Assembly: GCA_013824375.1 (NCBI GenBank)
Contig: PNNR01000012.1
Location: 1-33,344, forward strand
DNA: 33,344 nucleotides
Direction: 5' to 3'
Origin: Clostridiales bacterium
Lineage (GTDB): Bacteria > Bacillota > Clostridia > Christensenellales > CAG-138
The notes under the pieces were generated by a model that saw only the letters and a program-made list of their open reading frames with translations, searched no databases and was not told the origin of the DNA. Shown here piece after piece: positions 28,644 through 33,344 of the stretch. The first letter of the stretch is position 1. The number at the start of each line of letters is the position of its first letter. The position numbers and the translations under genes were made by a program.

Positions 28644-31600
28644 ATGCCACTGGATCAACAGATCAAGCGCGTGATGGTCATCGGTTCCGGTCCCATCGTG
28701 ATCGGACAGGCGGCGGAGTTTGACTACGCGGGCACGCAAGCCTGCCGTGCGCTGCGCGAGGAAGGGCTGGAGGTCATCCTCGTCAACTCCAACCCCGCGA
28801 CGATCATGACCGACCGCGCGATGGCGGATCACATCTACATCGAGCCGCTGACGCTGACCACACTCAAGCGCATCATTGAAAAGGAAAAGCCGGACAGCCT
28901 CCTCTCCACCCTCGGCGGGCAGACGGGGCTGACACTCTCAATGCAGCTCGCCAAGGACGGCTTTTTGCAGGAGCACGGGGTAAAACTGCTCGGCGCAAAC
29001 CCGGTGACCATCGCCAAGGCGGAGGATCGCCAGCTCTTCAAGGACGCGATGATCGAGATCGGGCAGCCCGTGATTCCCTCGCTTGTGGTGACGGAGCTGA
29101 CCTCCGCGCTCGCGTTCGCGGAAGAGATCGGCTATCCGGTCATCGTGCGTCCGGCGTTCACGCTCGGAGGCAGCGGCGGCGGCATCGCGGGGACACGCGA
29201 GGAGCTGACCGAGATCGCGACAAACGGCATCCGCATGTCGCCCATCCACCAGATTCTGGTGGAAAAATGTATCTCCGGCTGGAAGGAGATCGAGTTCGAG
29301 GGCATGCGGGACAAGAACGGCAACGTGATTACGATCTGCAGCATGGAAAACTTCGATCCCGTCGGCGTGCACACGGGCGATAGCATCGTGATCGCGCCCG
29401 CGGTGACGCTCTCCGACCGCGAATATCAGATGCTGCGCACGGCGACGCGGGACATCATCGACACGCTCGGCATCGAGGGTGGATGCAACTGCCAGTTTGC
29501 GCTGCATCCCACGAGCTTTGACTACGCGGTGATCGAGGTCAACCCGCGCGTAAGCCGCTCCTCTGCGCTGGCCTCCAAGGCGACGGGCTACCCCATCGCA
29601 AAGGTCGCAACCAAGATCGCGATCGGATACACGCTCGACGAGATTCAAAACGCGGTCACGGGCAACACATCCGCGTGCTTCGAGCCCGCGTTGGATTATG
29701 TCGCGGTCAAGCTGCCCAAGTGGCCGTTTGACAAGTTTGTCTACGGCAAGCGCACGCTCGGCACGCAGATGAAGGCGACAGGCGAGGTCATGGCGATCGG
29801 GCCTACGTTTGAGCAGGCGATCATGAAGGCGGTGCGCGGCGCGGAGATTTCGCAGGACAGCCTGAACATGGCGAAGCTTGCGGACATTCCGACGGAACAG
29901 ATTCGCGAGCGGCTCCACAACTGCGACGACGAGCGGCTGTTTGTGGTGTTTGAATCCCTCAAGCGCGGGATTTCAATGGATGAAATTCACCAGATAACGA
30001 TGATCGACATCTGGTTCCTCGCAAAACTCAAGCATCTTGCGGAGTATGAGAAGAGCATCGCGGCATCGGGCCTTTCCGACGAAGCGTATCTCGAAGGCAA
30101 GAAGCTCGGCTACCCCGACCGCGTGCTCGCGCGTATCAGCGGGCAGCCGGTTCGGGAACACCTCTACGCGGGCTATCGTATGGTCGATACCTGCGCGGCG
30201 GAGTTTGAGGCGCAGACGCCGTACTTCTACGCGGATTATGCCTGTGAAGTAAACGAGGCGCAAACCTTCCTGCAAAAGCACGACACGGGAAAACGCCGCG
30301 TGATCGTGTTCGGCTCGGGACCTATCCGCATCGGCCAGGGTATCGAGTTTGACTATGCTTCCGTCCATTGCGTCTGGGCGCTCAAGCAGGCGGGGTTTGA
30401 GGTGGTCATCGTCAACAACAACCCCGAGACGGTCTCCACGGACTTTGACACGGCGGATCGGCTCTACTTTGAGCCGCTGTTGCCGGAGGATGTGATGAAC
30501 GTCATCCACACCGAGCAGCCCTACGGCGTGGTGGTCGCGTTCGGCGGACAGACGGCGATCAAGCTCACGCGGTATCTTTCCGAACAGGGCGTACGCATCC
30601 TCGGCACCCCCGCGGACAGCATCGACGCCGCGGAGGATCGAGAGCGGTTCGATGCGCTCCTGGAGCAGCTCTCCATCAAGCGCCCGCTCGGCAAAACGGT
30701 CAAGACCGAGGAACAGGCGCTGGAAGCGGCAAATTCGCTGGGCTATCCCGTGCTGATTCGACCCAGCTATGTGCTCGGCGGGCAAAACATGATCATCGCG
30801 TTCTCGGATGACGACGTGCGCGAATATATGGGAATCATCCTTAGAAAGGGCATCGACAACCCGATCTTGATCGACCAGTACCTGATGGGTACCGAGATCG
30901 AGGTGGACGCGATCTGCGATGGTCAGGATATCCTGATCCCCGGTATCATGGAGCACATCGAGCGCGCGGGTGTGCATTCCGGCGACTCCATCGCGGTCTA
31001 TCCCGCGTGGAATCTCAACGGCCCGCTGATTGAGCGGGTAGTGGAGTATTCCAGAAAGCTTGCGCTCGCGCTTCGCACGCGGGGGCTCATCAACATCCAA
31101 TACGTGATCTACGAAAACGAAATCTATGTCATCGAGGTCAATCCGCGTTCTTCACGAACGGTGCCGTACATCAGCAAGGTCACTGGCGTGCCGATGGTCG
31201 ATCTCGCCACGCGCGCCATGCTGGGCGATTCGCTCAGCGAGATGGGCTTTGGCACGGGCTTATACAAAACGCCGCCCTACGTCGCGGTCAAAGTGCCCGT
31301 GTTCTCGTTTGAAAAGCTGGCGGACGTCGATATCCTGCTCGACCCGGAGATGAAATCCACGGGAGAAGTGCTCGGCATCGGCAAAACGCGGGAGGAGGCG
31401 CTCTACAAAGGCCTCGTCGCCGCGGGTTATAAGATGAAGCGGCGCGGAGGCCTACTCGTCACCGTGCGGGATCAGGACAAGGCGGATATGACCGACGCTG
31501 TGCGGAAGTTTTATGAGATGGGCTTTGCGCTCTATGCGACGAGAGGTACGGCAGCGGTGCTGGAACAGGCGCAGATGAAGGTACAGGTGGTCGAAAAACT

Positions 31601-32690
31601 CCACAAATCGCAGGGCGACAACATACTAACATTGATCGAGAGCGGAAAGATCGATTACATTCTTTCGACTTCTTCCAAAGGTCGGCTGCCCTCGCGGGAC
31701 AGCGTGAAGATCAGAAGAAAAGCCATCGAGCGCGCGGTACCGTGCATCACATCTGTGGACACGGCGAATGCCCTCGCGGACAGCCTCAGAAGCCGCTACT
31801 CCCAACACACCACGGAACTTGTTGACATCAATCACATGCGCACGGAGAAGATGCGCCTGCCGTTTACCAAAATGAACGGCACGAGCAACGACTATATCTA
31901 CTTCGACTGCATGAAGCAGCCGATCATAGCACCCGAATCGTTGAGCGTCTATCTCTCGGAGGAGCATGCGGGCATCGGCGGCGATGGCATCATCCTCATT
32001 GAGCCGTCCGACTGCGCGAATGCTTCCATGCGCATCTTCAACCGCGACGGCAGCGAAGGAAAGATGTGCGGCAACGGCATCCGCTGCGTGGGCAAATACC
32101 TCTACGACAACGGCATGACAGACCGAACAGAGCTTACGGTTGAGACAAAGAGCGGGATCAAGCACCTCAAGCTCTATGTGCGCGGCGGCAAGGTGAAGTC
32201 CGTCACCGTGGATATGGGCAGTGCGGAGCTGAAGCCGGAATTGATTCCCGTGCTGCTGGAGGGGGACAAGATCGTCTCCCGTCCGGTCGAGTTTGACAAG
32301 CAGACCTACAGCATCACCTGCGTCTCGATGGGCAATCCGCACTGCGTGGTGTTCTGCGACTATCCCGATCTGCTGCCGATTGAGAAGATAGGACCCTTGA
32401 TCGAGACCGCTGCGATCTTTCCGGATCGCGTGAACGTCGAGTTCGTGCAGGTGCTGGATCATCATACGCTCAAGATGCGCGTCTGGGAACGCGGCAGCGG
32501 CGAGACGCTCGCCTGCGGCACGGGCGCGTGCGCCGCGGTGGTTGCCGCCACCGAAAACGGCTTTTGCACAAAAGGCGAGGACATCACCGTGCGGCTGCGC
32601 GGCGGTGACCTGCTGGTACGCTATACCGACGAAACGGTGTGGATGACCGGTGACGCGAAGAAAAACTTCGAAGGCGTCGTCGAACTGTAA
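28644..32690 (+). CDS. carB: Carbamoyl-phosphate synthase large subunit fused in frame to diaminopimelate epimerase (CarB-DapF)
   Basis: CarB: two ATP-grasp halves (VMVIGSGPIVIGQAAEFDYAGTQACRAL; VIVFGSGPIRIGQGIEFDYASVHCVWAL) and MGS-like domain to about 31835; DapF: LPFTKMNGTSNDYIYFD, CGNGIRCVGKYLYD, MGNPHCVVFC, LACGTGACAAVVAA; no stop codon between. Confidence 0.95.
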   Translation: MPLDQQIKRVMVIGSGPIVIGQAAEFDYAGTQACRALREEGLEVILVNSNPATIMTDRAMADHIYIEPLTLTTLKRIIEKEKPDSLLSTLGGQTGLTLSMQLAKDGFLQEHGVKLLGANPVTIAKAEDRQLFKDAMIEIGQPVIPSLVVTELTSALAFAEEIGYPVIVRPAFTLGGSGGGIAGTREELTEIATNGIRMSPIHQILVEKCISGWKEIEFEGMRDKNGNVITICSMENFDPVGVHTGDSIVIAPAVTLSDREYQMLRTATRDIIDTLGIEGGCNCQFALHPTSFDYAVIEVNPRVSRSSALASKATGYPIAKVATKIAIGYTLDEIQNAVTGNTSACFEPALDYVAVKLPKWPFDKFVYGKRTLGTQMKATGEVMAIGPTFEQAIMKAVRGAEISQDSLNMAKLADIPTEQIRERLHNCDDERLFVVFESLKRGISMDEIHQITMIDIWFLAKLKHLAEYEKSIAASGLSDEAYLEGKKLGYPDRVLARISGQPVREHLYAGYRMVDTCAAEFEAQTPYFYADYACEVNEAQTFLQKHDTGKRRVIVFGSGPIRIGQGIEFDYASVHCVWALKQAGFEVVIVNNNPETVSTDFDTADRLYFEPLLPEDVMNVIHTEQPYGVVVAFGGQTAIKLTRYLSEQGVRILGTPADSIDAAEDRERFDALLEQLSIKRPLGKTVKTEEQALEAANSLGYPVLIRPSYVLGGQNMIIAFSDDDVREYMGIILRKGIDNPILIDQYLMGTEIEVDAICDGQDILIPGIMEHIERAGVHSGDSIAVYPAWNLNGPLIERVVEYSRKLALALRTRGLINIQYVIYENEIYVIEVNPRSSRTVPYISKVTGVPMVDLATRAMLGDSLSEMGFGTGLYKTPPYVAVKVPVFSFEKLADVDILLDPEMKSTGEVLGIGKTREEALYKGLVAAGYKMKRRGGLLVTVRDQDKADMTDAVRKFYEMGFALYATRGTAAVLEQAQMKVQVVEKLHKSQGDNILTLIESGKIDYILSTSSKGRLPSRDSVKIRRKAIERAVPCITSVDTANALADSLRSRYSQHTTELVDINHMRTEKMRLPFTKMNGTSNDYIYFDCMKQPIIAPESLSVYLSEEHAGIGGDGIILIEPSDCANASMRIFNRDGSEGKMCGNGIRCVGKYLYDNGMTDRTELTVETKSGIKHLKLYVRGGKVKSVTVDMGSAELKPELIPVLLEGDKIVSRPVEFDKQTYSITCVSMGNPHCVVFCDYPDLLPIEKIGPLIETAAIFPDRVNVEFVQVLDHHTLKMRVWERGSGETLACGTGACAAVVAATENGFCTKGEDITVRLRGGDLLVRYTDETVWMTGDAKKNFEGVVEL

Positions 32691-32702
32691 AGAGGTCGCA
32701 AA

Positions 32703-32734
32703 AAAAGCGCTTGGGATTTTTCCCAAGCGCTTTT
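32703..32734. terminator. Bidirectional intrinsic terminator
   Basis: AAAAGCGCTTGGGA-TTTT-TCCCAAGCGCTTTT, perfect 14-bp stem between convergent genes. Confidence 0.93.
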
Positions 32735-32747
32735 GTGTTGCGTAGTT

Positions 32748-33344
32748 TTATGCCGCCTCGAACTGGCTGTTGTACAGTTCCGCGTAGAATCCGCCTCTTT
32801 CGAGCAACTCTTTATGGTTGCCGCTTTCGATGATGTCGCCGTCCTTCATCACGAGGATGAGATCGGCGTTCTTGATCGTCGAGAGGCGGTGCGCGATGAC
32901 AAACGACGTTCTGCCGCTGGTGAGGCGATCCATCGCTTGCTGCACCATGCGCTCCGTGCGGGTATCGACGGAGCTCGTCGCCTCGTCGAGAATTAGCAGC
33001 GGCGCGTCCTGAATCATCGCGCGTGCGATAGTCAGTAGCTGCTTCTGCCCTTCCGAGAGGCTCGCCTTGTCGTTGAGCACAGTGTCGTAGCCGTCGGGCA
33101 GCGTCTTGATGAAGCGGTGCAGGCCGACGGTCTTGCAGGCTTCTTTGACCTGCTCATCGGTCACGCCGGGCTTGCTGTAGACGATGTTTTCGCGGATCGT
33201 ACCCTCAAAGAGCCACGTATCCTGCAGCACCATCCCGAACTGCGCGTGTACGTTTTCGCGCGGGACGTTCTGGATCGACACGCCCTCGATGCGGATTTCA
33301 CCGCCGTCCAGCTCGTAGAAACGCATCAAGAGGTTGACCATCGT
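32748..33344 (-). CDS. ABC transporter ATP-binding/permease protein, C-terminal part (truncated by window edge)
   Basis: Q-loop GMVLQDTWLFEGTIRENI, signature LSEGQKQLLTIARAM, Walker B LLILDEATSSVD, H-loop VIAHRLSTI. Confidence 0.95.
   Translation of the reverse strand, partial: TMVNLLMRFYELDGGEIRIEGVSIQNVPRENVHAQFGMVLQDTWLFEGTIRENIVYSKPGVTDEQVKEACKTVGLHRFIKTLPDGYDTVLNDKASLSEGQKQLLTIARAMIQDAPLLILDEATSSVDTRTERMVQQAMDRLTSGRTSFVIAHRLSTIKNADLILVMKDGDIIESGNHKELLERGGFYAELYNSQFEAA

Noticed and set aside
28938-32726. Long minus-strand ORFs opposite carB-dapF (28938-29918, 29973-31100, 31626-32726)
   Set aside because: Shadow ORFs caused by codon bias of the conserved plus-strand genes; no family motifs.

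Overview
The window is a chromosomal segment with a Clostridia/Firmicutes-like gene style (taxonomy is inference). Most of it is ordinary, confidently recognisable coding sequence: a truncated PAS/GGDEF/HD-GYP protein, a macro-domain protein, an undecaprenyl-phosphate sugar transferase, split transketolase subunits, a small GNAT, signal peptidase I, an NlpC/P60 lipoprotein, a complete Tad/Flp pilus locus (about 10.4-19.2 kb), a DUF192 + DivIVA-like pair, envelope genes (GtrA, FAD-dependent UGM-like oxidoreductase, polytopic membrane protein), a DUF362 ferredoxin protein, an FGGY kinase, carA, and a carB ORF continuing in frame into a complete dapF. The right edge holds a truncated ABC transporter. 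The most interesting observations are: (1) a c-di-GMP-I (GEMM) riboswitch with a candidate intrinsic terminator ahead of the Tad locus; (2) a 15-bp tandem repeat array with 45-bp higher-order periodicity between the tadE-like and tadG-like genes; (3) a 1348-aa CarB-DapF fusion ORF; (4) a second, very short Flp pilin missing from the ORF track; (5) a pair of strong hairpins in the pilin-to-tadE intergenic region. No tRNA, rRNA, transposon or CRISPR array was recognised.
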